Notes under the pieces: model-generated
Database searches by the model: none
The model's input: only the letters and a program-made list of their open reading frames with translations
Told to the model about the DNA's origin: nothing
Made by a program: the position numbers and the translations under genes
From: Maratus speciosus
Taxonomy: Eukaryota > Arthropoda > Arachnida > Araneae > Salticidae
Length of the DNA: 64,000 bases
Direction: 5' to 3'
NCBI GenBank assembly: GCA_963932465.1
Contig: OZ010786.1
Coordinates: 600,335,038-600,399,037 of the forward strand
In this document: one piece after another, positions 48,279 to 59,143 of the stretch
How positions within the stretch are numbered: position 1 is the first letter of the stretch
Layout of the letters: each line of letters begins with the position of its first letter

Positions 48279-50510
48279 TTTAATGATGCAATTAATATAA
48301 TTTGCTTCCTGTCTTTTCCATTGGAAAATAATATTTCTTATTGTTTCAAAATGTTTTCAGTTGTAGTATACTTATGAATTTGAAGAAACAGCAAACTCAT
48401 TCTTATGTTAAAAACATTATTCAAAAATTGACAGGCTAATTTCCAAAATCGTATCATAGCCTTTTGTCAACCTACTATTTGGGTCATCTTTCATCATTTC
48501 TGAAAATTCTCACATCAAAAATTGACTGAAGTTTTCCTGTGCCCCCTCCTTGGTCTCTCTCTCTCTCAGGAAATAAATACATAAATGAATAAAAACAAAA
48601 TAAGTAATAATAATAATAATTAAAATAATTAATTAATTTTTAAAATATGTTTATTGCAAATGTCCAACAAGTGCTATTTTTTGGCTCACTCAAACTCTTT
48701 TTCATTACTTCTATTTTCTATCATCAAAAGAAACAATTGACAAATAAACTGCTTAAATTGTTAAGTCGGAAGAATAAAAATCCATTTATACTCTATGTTT
48801 ATCTCTAATAACTTGGCAACAGCTGTTATTGAAAAGCTTCAGTTATAGCAGCCATGAATACATGTGTAATATGGCAAATAGATAATTATAACTAAGAGAC
48901 AATCAGAACCACAGCAGTGGTGTTGTTTTTCTGAATTGATTCATGTTTATTACTACTATTAATTTAGTTTTCTCATCAGTAAGTCAAGCTGACTCTTGAA
49001 CTTTTAAGAGAAAAGTTTAAATTTATTCTTGAAATTTAACTCATTTGTGTTTTTCTTGTAATAAGTTATTTTTAATTAAAAATCCTAAAAATTAATTTCT
49101 CTTTGGATGAAATTAATACAGATAAATTCATTTGCTTCTAAAACTTCATTATTATTTTATTTTGAAAGGAAGAAGAAATTGTCTATAAAAACATGAAATT
49201 TCATTAGTTTCCTTATAAACTTCATATTTCTACGATTTATTTTCTTGGAATTTTTTTTTCCAAATATTGTTTGCAAACTGGGAACATTTTATATATCTTC
49301 AGATGATATAAGGATATTTAAAATTAAATCGTACATTGTAAATATTTCCAATGAAATTTCCATTTTGGAAAATTAATCCATTTGTAAATTTAAGTTCAAA
49401 TGTTGATGTTAAAATGTTTTTCATAAAAGTATTATTTATCTGGAGTTTGACTTGATTGATTAACAGCATAAGATATTGCATTTTTGTAACAGTCTTCAAT
49501 GGGGTGTGTCTCATAAATTTTGGCAGATGGCATCTTTGTTGACAATTCAAGTAAATATTTCAAAAGAGAATCCACAAAGCTGTAATGAAGGGTCTACGGT
49601 CTATGGTGGTGTATACATTATACTATTTTAAGTAAAAAATATATATGTTGTATATTCTCTGTTCCTCAAGTAAAACTGTGTATAAAGTTTGATAACTAAT
49701 CTCACAAAAAACTTCAATATTAATCATTTTAAACTAAACAAAAGCATTTTGCTTGAGACATTTGTACTTCCATGGTTAGAAAGAAGCATTCTCTCAAATG
49801 AAGAATTTTTAGTCTTGAAATATTTCTATTGAATCTAAAATACAAGCTGTATTTAAAAATTAATAACACTGAATGATATTATAAAAATTATTACATTAAT
49901 ATTTTTTGTCTATTTTTGATTACAAAGAAGTACTTATTGTGGCAGATTTCTCTGCAACATATCGGTTTTCGCCCCCCCCCATTACTCAAAATCTACTTTG
50001 AACAAGTAAAGTCATTATATTAATTCTTTTTCTTAAAACAATTCATAGATTCACCTTCATATATTTATTTATTTTTTCTTTCTCCTTTCACAATGAACTT
50101 AACACATATAAAGATTTATAATTACATTTTTACTTATTCAAAATCTCATTCTCGCATATTTATTTTTCTTTCTTAACGGTTTTCTGTTAAAAGCAATCAA
50201 GGATACAAATCTCAGTGCATCTGCACTTTTTAACATTTCATTTTGTTTATCGTATTTTATCTGTGTTATAAATAAGCCACTCTTAATTGCTATTAGAATT
50301 TGACAGGTAAAAATAAATAAAAATAAATGAAAAAAGTATTTTATGAGAATTGCGGTTTCAAATTATATTTCATTTATCATCATGCCTTCTACATTTTATA
50401 TACATTCGTTAAAGATTTCACAATCACATTTAAGCGCAATTTGTTAATATAAACAAAACCAGACTTCATGTCGCACTTATTCTTGAAATATGTAGGATTG
50501 CTTCACATTC
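48279..50510. other. Intergenic, no feature recognised
   Basis: AT-rich with a small (AAT)n near 48606. No frame over about 85 codons and nothing matching a known family. Confidence 0.4.
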
Positions 50511-50849
50511 TGTGGGTGTGCTGAAAGGGGGGGCTGCCACGTTATTTGTCTGCTAAACCTGTTGCCAATACTTTGTCTCTGTAATTCCGGTGTCAAAAAC
50601 TTTGTAGGTTGGCGATAATGTAATATGCCAAGTCATGTGATTCGGTACGCAAAGGGTTCAGTTGGCTCCCGACCCCTCTGCTGTAAGGTCCGTGAAAGGG
50701 CTGCCATTGTTTTTCCTGTTTTGACGTTACGGAGCACTTTTGTCATGGATAATTATATATCTACATAGCTTCATATTTGATGCTTTTTCTACGAATTGTC
50801 TGTCTTCATTTGAGAATGAATAAACATTGACTGTACTTTCTTTCACTCA
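50511..50849 (+). repeat. Possible solitary or 5' LTR of the retroelement with gag at 52532
   Basis: A GC-richer 339-bp block starting TGTGGGTGTGCTG and ending TTTCACTCA. It has AATAAA at 50819 near its 3' end and lies 1.7 kb upstream of a gag-like frame. It resembles an LTR plus leader, but no second copy exists in the window. Confidence 0.3.
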
Positions 50850-51891
50850 TGTTGGAGTTTTTTTTTATCTCACCATTTCATCGAACCCGTGAACCACCAC
50901 TGCATGGGGAATCAAACTCAGCCATAAGTATTCTCCTCCATAAGTATTTGGTGCATATCAGCCGAATTTTTTCTCCAACGCAAAGATAATGAAATAAAAG
51001 AAATGAATGGAGAGGTGATTTTCACTTCCATCTGCCGGCTTACTAATGTCTATTCTCTGAACGTTCTCACTGCTGCATACAATCGCCAGTGACCTGAGTA
51101 AGATGAAGGGCAATTCATTCATCGCATGGAAAATACCCTTTGTTGTCTCTGGAGAGTTTTGAAATGTTTCCAGGTGACGGAATTCAGTTCTTGGACGGAT
51201 GTTCTACGGTGTTGTTTTCCCCCTCCTCTTGCCGAAGTTCGTCAGTGGCTTCTTCTGCTTTTTTTTTTTTTGCTCTGGTCATCATTTCGTTTCTCCTGTG
51301 GGTTTGTGAATTTGCTCGTGCTCCATCCGACTCTTCAGTGAAAAAAAGAAAAATCACCAGTGTTGTGCACAAGTTCTGTATTGTGAAAACCGCATTATGC
51401 GTCACTTGTGTTTTGTGTTGCTGTGTGAGGTATGCAAATAAATGTGACCATAAAATCCAGTAAAAAAAAAAAAAAAAAAAAGGTCACTTTGTGAACATAT
51501 AATGTTCTCTATTAGTGTTATATAGTGTCTATATAGTGTTAGTTAATTCTCTAGTGTGTGACAGTAGTGTAAAGAATACAGTTGTGTGACGGCCAATTTT
51601 GTATGCAAAAAAAAGCACTTGTGAGTTTTTTTAACATGATAATAAAAGTGTCCTCCTTTATTCAAGTCTTCAAAGTGCCTACAATCTTTTATGCTGCACG
51701 CGTAATGTGATTTGAAAAGTGGTTTAAAAAAAAAAACCTGAAGAAAATCTTCGGCCCATATATAGTGAAAATTGCCCGTAAAAAAAATTGCCTTCATCAT
51801 GCACAATTCTTTGGCAGTTGATAATAAAAAGAAAACTGCACATTTTTTTCCACACACATATAAAGAATACGAAAACTGTATATTTGTTTCA

Positions 51892-51925
<34 letters not shown>

Positions 51926-52531
51926 CAGTAATTTACTGAAATTACATTAAGTGGTTGCATTGCATTATATTTTATTCAGTTTTCTTATTCACAAAAGAAT
52001 ATTTTGCAGTGTATTTATTTATACTTAATTGAAATGATTTACATTATTTTTGCCTTGACTTTCATGCTCTTTATTAATTTAATTTTTTTGATTAAAGACA
52101 AAAGAGGATTATTTTTCATAATACAATTTAGATCTCTCATTTTTAAATTTGTGATTTGTCACAAATTTAGGAGATATTTTACATAACTATTTTTATATTT
52201 CTCTATAAAAAAAAAAAGAGTTATTTGCCTATACATTTTTTATTTTTATTGTGTTTATTTGCATGATTTAAATATTTTTTTTACTCTTAAAGAGGTTACA
52301 ATAAGACATTTTTTTTGACAAAGTGAAAAGAGAAAATTTTGTTCTTTTCTTTAAATTATGCTGTATTACATTTAATTACGTTTTATATAATGCCATAATT
52401 TTACATTGCATTTTATTATATGGTATGCTTTGATTTTATGCAGTATTATTATTATTATTTTATATGTATTATGCAGAAACACAGTAATTAACAGCTATCG
52501 CATTGCTTAAATTGATTTTTTTCTTGTGACA
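50850..52531 (+). other. Possible retroelement leader, non-coding
   Basis: Includes a GC-richer stretch at 50880-51440, poly-A near 51462-51482 and poly-T at 51895-51925. Short frames here are not supported by any family resemblance. Confidence 0.3.
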
Positions 52532-53241
52532 ATGTCTAAAAACATCCCAATTGGTGTTATTGAGTTCAATGGGGACCCAATTAGTGCATTTTTTCTTTGA
52601 TCAAGTCAAAGCTGTTGCCGAAATAAATAAATATAATGAGCAAACAGCTATTTCGTTCCTCATTGGTAAATTACGAGGACCGGCTCAGAAATTTTTTGTG
52701 CAAAATCCTGATTTCAAAAACATAAAAGATTTGGAAACTTTGTGGAAGGAATTTGCAGCTTTTTTTTCCCCACCAAGTAAATGTACGGCCAATCTCGAAT
52801 TGAATAATTTATCGCTCTTGCCTGCCGAGACCATAAAGAATTTAGCTCACCGCTTTAATATTTTGGCAGCAAAAGTCTATGAAGATATACAGGATCCCAA
52901 AGCACGGGATTCCATAATATACATGAAATTTCTTGAAGCGATTCCTTCACAAATTAGAATCAAAATTAAAGAAGAAGGAATCACTGATTATCATGCCACG
53001 GTTGAAAGAGCAAATGAGTTATATGAGATTCTGCATAATGAAAAAGTGTTACATGCTTTACCCTCTATCCCAAAATCAGAATATAATGTTGAACAACAGT
53101 TAAGCGAAATTTCAGAAAAAATAAATGCATTGACTTTTAAACCTAAAGAACCAAATAAAGATTACACAAATAAAAAATCTGATGATAGTTCTAATCGCGA
53201 CATAATAAACAACAAAATAAATAAACGACAACAACTCATGC
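52532..53241 (+). pseudogene. gag: Retrotransposon gag, frameshifted and split by an insertion
   Basis: ATG at 52532 opens a frame reading MSKNIPIGVIEFNGDPISAF that runs into TGA at a T-rich stretch near 52585. The rest continues one frame over as 52551-53249, so a one-base indel in the T run broke it. The remainder has gag-capsid character: SFLIGKLRGPAQKFF, LETLWKEFAAFFSP, LNNLSLLPAETIKNLAHRF, then a lysine/asparagine-rich tail. It fits the retrotransposon gag capsid of Ty3/gypsy-like elements. At 53242 a 710-bp insert interrupts it; the sequence resumes at 53965 after the duplicated target. No pol follows, so the element is truncated. Confidence 0.72.
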
Positions 53242-53357
53242 AATTTTAATTAATTTTTCAACTACATTTCAGCAGTGAAATTACGCTTGAAATTATTGAA
53301 TATTAATGATGTGAATTATCACACTGCTAACAAAGCGTAAACCAACTTAGTGAAAAA

Positions 53358-53428
53358 TGTCCAAGCCGGGAATCGAACCCGGGTCCCTGGAATAGATCTC
53401 CAGTGCTCTACCACTAAACCACAAGGAC
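53358..53428 (-). pseudogene. tRNA-like sequence (left arm)
   Basis: Reverse complement of the copy at 53822-53892, with the same sequence. B box GGTTCGATTCC at 53369-53379. See the right-arm entry. Confidence 0.75.
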
Positions 53429-53821
53429 GATGTCCAGCCTGGCATTTCTCACTTATATAAGTCGGTAAGGCTGCTACCGCAACACAAGATGGAGAAGTCT
53501 TCATGAGCACACATTCTAGCGGCATAACATGAGATGCAAATAAACCCAGCATCGGTGAATATACAATTTTAATTAATTTTTCAACTACATTTCAGCAGTG
53601 AAATTACGCTTGAAATTATTCATGAGCACACATTCTAGCGGCGTAATTTCACTGCTGAAATGTAGTTGAAAAATTAATTAAAATTGTATATTCACCGATG
53701 CTGGGTTTATTTGTGTCTCATGTTACGCCGCTAGAATGTGTGCTCATGAAGACTTCTCCATCTTGTGTTGCGGTAGCAGCCTTACCGACTTATATAAGTG
53801 AGAAATGCCAGGCTGGACATC

Positions 53822-53892
53822 GTCCTTGTGGTTTAGTGGTAGAGCACTGGAGATCTATTCCAGGGACCCGGGTTCGATTCCCGGCTTGGACA
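53822..53892 (+). pseudogene. tRNA-like sequence (right arm), pol III unit of a SINE or tRNA pseudogene
   Basis: Folds as a cloverleaf. D stem GTTT/GAGC, perfect anticodon stem CTGGA/TCCAG with 7-base loop GATCTAT, perfect T stem CCGGG/CCCGG around TTCGATT, and acceptor GTCCTTG/CTTGGAC with two T-T mismatches. A box GGTTTAGTGGTAG and B box GGTTCGATTCC are intact, and a TTTTT terminator follows at 53894. Base 33 is A instead of the near-universal T, so a decoding tRNA is unlikely; the nominal anticodon would be TCT. Best read as a tRNA-derived element. Confidence 0.72.
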
Positions 53893-54004
53893 TTTTTCAC
53901 TAAGTTGGTTTACGCTTTGTTAGCAGTGTGATAATTCACATCATTAATATTCAACAACTCATGCGCATCATATTGATGGGAGCGAGATTTAAGGGGTTAA
54001 GCTG

Positions 54005-55023
54005 AACTCTTTTTTTTTTTTTTTTTTTTTTTTTTTCCTTTTCATCATAACTTTAATAATAATGAATGCATTTTATCGAAATTTGCAACCTTCTTACCTG
54101 TTTTTATATGATATGTAACAATATTACGAGATGTGATAGAAGGGCCCAACATCCCTATCCAAGTAGTGTTGAACTGAATGCAAATGACTACATATGGTTT
54201 TATTTGCCAGAATACTATGTAACATCCTTCGCTTTCCACAATGGCACTGGATTTCACACAAAGCAAGGTAAACCTGTTGAAAATTTCTTTAAATATCTTA
54301 ATTTTTATTAAAGTTATAAACATCAGTTATACTCAGCTTAGAGCTCTGTATGTAGCAACTACACCCTTTTGAGTTCAACCTTTATTTTTGATTGAAAATA
54401 AAAATGGATTATGACACTGATTTCCTGTACAGAAATTATTTGTTGTCTCTGCCATTCCTTAAAGTTTATACCGTGAGTTCTGAAACAATGTAGATAATTC
54501 ACTAGTGCTATGTTAGGTTAGAACTTTATAATACAAAAATTCACCAAATAATTTTATCTCCAGCTATGAAAGAAAAAACATTTTTTGCAATGTTTTTAAT
54601 GTTTGGCAGGCTGCAGTTATCAATAGAAATATATTTTTGGATTACGATAAGTGTATAGTGAAAGCATTTCTGCAGAGAGAGAGAGAACATATTTATTCAT
54701 ATGAAAATGTATTGGACTCTGAACAATTATTTGAATATTACAGTGCCATGTCTTGGTGAATTTTTGTATGGAAAATTTTTATTTAACAAATGACAAGCAC
54801 ATCATTTGAGTTATCTGTCGTTTACATTTTGACATTTTTTAAACACTAGAAAATACACATTTTTAATATACTTCTTATACATATTTTGAATTAAACTGAA
54901 AATAATGATAATTTCTTAGACTAAAGATTGTTCTCAAATCTACTATTTTTTTAAATTAACAGTGCAATTTTAAGTAGTCTTTTTGATTGGATCTCAAAAT
55001 TTTCTTCCTCCCCATGCATATAT
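54005..55023. other. Intergenic, no gene recognised
   Basis: Opens with a ~27-base poly-T. The 81-codon frame at 54066-54311 has no recognisable family. Confidence 0.4.
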
Positions 55024-56108
55024 GGGGCATCCTCACAATCTTTTGACTTTCGGGAATAAAAATCTGGTGAAATTAAAGTTGCTAAAATAACATTTTAATC
55101 TGATAGACGAATGCCTTAATGATTCAAAATAAAGAAAAAATGGTCAGCAGCGAAAAATGTTTTATTTAACTGAGGTTTAAGTTAAACTTGCGAGTTTAAT
55201 TTTCCTTACCATTTTACCACTATAACTTTTTATTTTCTTCTAAATTTTTACTTATAATGAATTTGCATAGTACCCATAGGACATTCAAATAAGAAATAAT
55301 AAAAATGTAGTACTTTTAATACAGAATTTTTGTATAACATTGTCTTAAAGGGGTGTTAAAGAAGGTACGGTAAGGAAAATTACCACCTATTTTTAGGAAA
55401 ATCATGTTAAGACTAAGTGATAGCCACAATGTTTAGAAACAGTTGTTAACATTAGATTAAATTAAAAAAAATTTTAATTTACCTCGAAAAGTGTAGGAAT
55501 AAACCTTGGAGACGGTAATAAAGCCACGATCTTGATACCAATAAAGCCACAATCTTGAAATTGATATTTAAATGCTGATTTAAATTCTACAGTAAATTTC
55601 CTGTCAAAAAATTTTAGACATTCTTTCTCTAGCATACTTCTGCATGAGAAAAAACTTGAAAAAAATTCTGTGGCTGCATCTGAAGTGATTTTCTGTGTAA
55701 GTTTAGCAAGAGGGACGGTAAGGATTAAAAACCCAGGGACAGAGTTCAAAAAATAATATCAACCGTAAAAATGTGTGCAGGTTAATTTTTTGCTATATAT
55801 TTATGTAGAACAATTGTCCCAGTTTTGGAAAAAATTACATCAAATTACTTTTATTGAAATAACTTTATACAGACGGCTCCAAACTTAAAAATTGGCATCA
55901 GGGACACGGGACGGTATAGGAGTTTTCCCGGTATTTGGACACCCAACATCGTCCAGAACTTATTTAATTTATCTCATTAATATTGTTATGCAATCATGCA
56001 ATGGGATGTTCCCCAGTATATGAAATAGAAAAAAAACACAAAAAAAATGTATTAAAATAAAAATTATTATTCAAGGACATAAAAGTCAAAAGATTGTGAG
56101 AATGCCCC
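55024..56108. mobile_element. 1.1 kb TIR DNA element, superfamily unknown
   Basis: Inverted termini GGGGCATCCTCACAATCTTT and, reversed, GGGGCATTCTCACAATCTTT pair over about 27 bases with one mismatch. ATAT lies directly outside both ends (a possible 4-bp or AT duplication). Interior copies of ACGGTAAGG/CCTTACC occur at about 55204, 55369 and 55713, and ACGGTATAGG at 55911. A minus-strand 91-codon frame at 55474-55749 (NSVPGFLILTVPLAKLTQK) resembles nothing I know. Confidence 0.7.
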
Positions 56109-57712
56109 ATATGCATGAACATTTCAGATATTCTCCAGCTTTCAGAAAGAACATTTTTTTTTAAATTATTATTATTAACTTCTCAGTAGTATATATTTGA
56201 TTATAATAACTCTTAACTTATGAACACTGTTTTATGATTTTTATGTTCCAAAAATCAATTTCAAAAATATTGTCAGTCAATATTTCAAAAATGCTCTTTT
56301 TGATCTTGAATAGAGAATATCTTCAAAGTTTAAGCTTGAAATTAAGAATGAAAAAGTTTATATCAAAATGTGGCAAATTTGGATTTGAGAACAATTTTAG
56401 AAAAAGTTGTAGGGAATCACAAAGACAAGACGACTTTAAATTTTATGCTAGATAATAGAAAAAAAAGTGAATTTTATTTTACATGGAATGTTTAATTATG
56501 TGATGAAATAAATATGCATTGACATAAGTAGTGAATACATTCCATTTTTTCTTCTTTCAAAACTGTCACAAATGGCTGTAGAATCAGGACTAGAATTTTT
56601 CATATCATTTCTTCTTAAAATGCCATTCATTTCTTCTGTTTCTTTATCCATATGAATGAATTGAAAAGATTATTTAAATGTGGAACATTTTCATAGTTCT
56701 TAGTGTAGAATTAAGTATTTTATTTTTAAAATCATGTTTTTGCCATTAAAATTCATTCATTTCATCACTGAATTGGAACTTCCAGTTTAATTTATTGAAA
56801 ATAAACAAAAATTTTATTGTTACTTAGGTTGAGACATAAATGAAGCAATTTCCTGTTAATGCCGGATAATTTTATTTTCGAATATTTTAAGTTTTTCAAT
56901 GAATTGACGTATAGTTATTATATAAAAGGAAGAACAGTTATTCTAAATTTGTTAAATCAGTTGATACAATTTTATCAGTAATATAAAATTTGTTTATTAG
57001 TTTTGTACAATATCTTCAGGTACATTACATGTATTGATTTAAATCTAACTTCATCAAAGAATTTTTTTGCTGGAATACTAGCATATCCTTCATTAAATTT
57101 TTATCCATCATATGTATCTTTTTTACCCTATCAGTAAAGCAAAAGTAATTCCATAAAAACAATTTTCATCCTCTAAATGTGCGACTTTTTTTTTTTCCAT
57201 ACATCTCCTTAATGATTCATAAAATAATAACTATGCAAATCCTCAGTATCAGGATTTGTATTTGAAATGCCTCACATAATTATTTATCTTATGCAGCGGT
57301 AAAAATATTTTGAATTCAGAAACTAAAAGACAGTTCAAAAACTTAGTTTAATATTAAATTTGCTTTTATCAGTTCCGTTTTCTGTTTTATCTTTAAAGGG
57401 CATTTATACTAAGTAGGTTTCTGAATTTAGCCACAGTCTTTTTTTCTTTTCTTTCCTTAGTGAAATAGATAGCTAGATGTTTTTTCACCACTTGCACTTC
57501 ATATAGCTGGTCATTTTCTTTTTTTTTCAATCGTCATTGATTTGTATTTAAATTTTCATAAACAAATGACTTAAATATCACTCATCTATTCAAGCATCTC
57601 TCTGTTTTCCATGCATCATCTGAATTGATTTCATCAGTTTGCAAAGAAAAAAATTGTTTCTTCTGTTAATTTATCGTCATTGTTGCAAGTTGACATTTAT
57701 TTACTGTATTTT
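56109..57712. other. Region downstream of the Wnt stop (3' UTR/intergenic)
   Basis: AT-rich. On the minus strand this is the Wnt 3' UTR and flank; AATAAA (TTTATT on plus) occurs near 57697 and elsewhere. No coding sequence recognised. Confidence 0.4.
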
Positions 57713-57887
57713 TCAGTAGCATTCATGAGCATTAACCCATGTCCTACATGTTTTGCACTTCACGTAACAGCACCAGTAATATTTGCATTGACACCGCTCC
57801 AACTTTTCCATAGTGAATGTTCTGTAACCTCTGCCGCAGCACATGGAATCACAGCTGTCTGTCCCTTGTGAAGTAACATTGCATAAC
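57713..57887 (-). CDS. Wnt-family secreted ligand, last coding exon (Wnt11-like)
   Basis: Reading the minus strand, a polypyrimidine tract and CTTTCAG (acceptor at 57888-57890) are followed by one base of a split codon and an open frame of about 58 residues ending in TGA. It carries the Wnt C-terminal cysteine signature: LCNVTSQGTDSCDSMCCGRG, then ERCQCKYYWCCYVKCKTC, ending AHECY. The CCGRGY block and the C-x-C-x4-WCC-x3-C-x2-C spacing are those of the Wnt cysteine-rich C-terminal domain, which binds Frizzled at the cell surface. The QCKYYWCCYV block is most like Wnt11 as I know the family, but the paralog is uncertain. Upstream exons should lie at higher coordinates. None was found before the repeat cluster at 58072, nor convincingly beyond it. 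The gene converges on UGGT. Confidence 0.93.
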
Positions 57888-58456
57888 CTGAAAGTAAATA
57901 AAATAAAGAATTAGATAATAAGTTATTGAGAGACTTTGTGGAAATATAAGTATCATTATAGTCAGAGAACTGGTGATGAAATTTATTTAACTATTTTATA
58001 AAAGTTGAAATCTTTAAAACTATTTTTCTTGGTTATCTGGAACGAGTATGGAAGACCTGACAGGTTACCAGTAGAGTCCTGCATGGATCGGGTTGCACCC
58101 TATCCGAATCCAAAATTTTTGCTTACAGTTAACCCCAAAACCATCAATATTATAATAACAAATAAAAATAAAAAATCGTCAACTCGACACGCGTTAATCC
58201 GAAACTGACTCGAACCCAAAATATTCAAACCCGAACCGGAAGTGAAAGATAATTTTAATGAAATTATGGAAAAGCAGTCTACAATTACATTTACCTTTTT
58301 TGCATAAAAATGAACACACATTCACTCATTGATTTTCAAATATAGTTTTTTTCATTTGAAAAATATTCAGGGCTTTCTTTTCAAAACCTCGGATCAACTC
58401 TAACTTGACCCGAAAAAGGTCAAAACCGAAACTGATCCAAATCCGAACTTTTAAGG

Positions 58457-59143
58457 TGTGGAAGAACCACACTTTTTATTACGTTTTTTCCATCATTTTT
58501 CAACTTCATTTATTGTATTAAGTGTTTTATTTAAAAAGGTACCTTTTACTTTATTTCAATGATAAAAACTACTAACTTACTAACAAAACTAACCCTAACA
58601 CTTAACTTCAACAGCATGCTGGCATCCATATTGTTTACATTTTGTTTTTATGGTTTTCAGTTAAATTCATAGTTAATTGATTGAATGGTTGGTTGGTTAC
58701 CAACAAGGTATCAGTTAAACTTTGTTGACATATTTTTCAGGTTGCACAGTGTTACTCAACTTTCTGTTGTTTATGCAAAAGAGTTCCAGCATGTGCTGGC
58801 TAGTTGTGATTGGTTGCAAACCATTATAAAATGAGAGAGTTTCTCATTCATGTCATCTAGTTCTTGCTTTGGTGTTACAAGTGTATAAATTGAAGATGTT
58901 TCCTGATATGCCTAAATAAAAAGATGTTAGTTTTTATTTAATGAAGTCTTCATTTCTAGTATGTATCATTGTGAGTCATCTATCTCATTTCTGCTACAAG
59001 TCTCTTCAAATTTGTAAGTAGACATTTAATTTTCTACTAAGAAGATGGGAGTTAATAGGTATTGTGTTAAGAAATTAAAGACAGTTAGAATTCATTAATT
59101 TTTAAAGTAATTGCACTCTGCTATATAGTACTTAATGAAAACA
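58457..59143 (+). repeat. Copia left LTR
   Basis: 687 bp, TGTGGAAGAACCACAC ... GAAAACA. TATAAAA near 58827 is a candidate promoter and AATAAA near 58915 a candidate poly(A) signal. Followed by AAGGGT, then pol. Confidence 0.92.
58825..58833 (+). promoter_or_regulatory. Candidate TATA box in copia LTR
   Basis: ATTATAAAATG inside the LTR; the same site occurs in the right LTR near 62500. Confidence 0.45.

Larger units (their letters stand above)
53242..53951. mobile_element. 710-bp insert with head-to-head tRNA-like units
   Basis: Flanked by a 13-bp direct duplication CAACAACTCATGC (53229-53241 and 53952-53964), which is LINE/SINE-like in length. It contains two 314-bp inverted arms, 53296-53609 and 53641-53954, with only a few mismatches around a 31-bp loop. 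The arm extends a few bases into the right duplication. Bases 53242-53295 are an extra direct copy of the sequence at about 53569-53622. Confidence 0.88.

Noticed and set aside
53319..53552. 77-codon frame occurring twice (also 53698-53931)
   Set aside because: It is a read-through of the tRNA-like palindrome arms; the apparent protein covers the tRNA-like sequence.
57680..57871. Plus-strand 63-codon frame
   Set aside because: It is the antisense shadow of the Wnt exon, whose minus-strand reading has the full cysteine signature and a splice acceptor.
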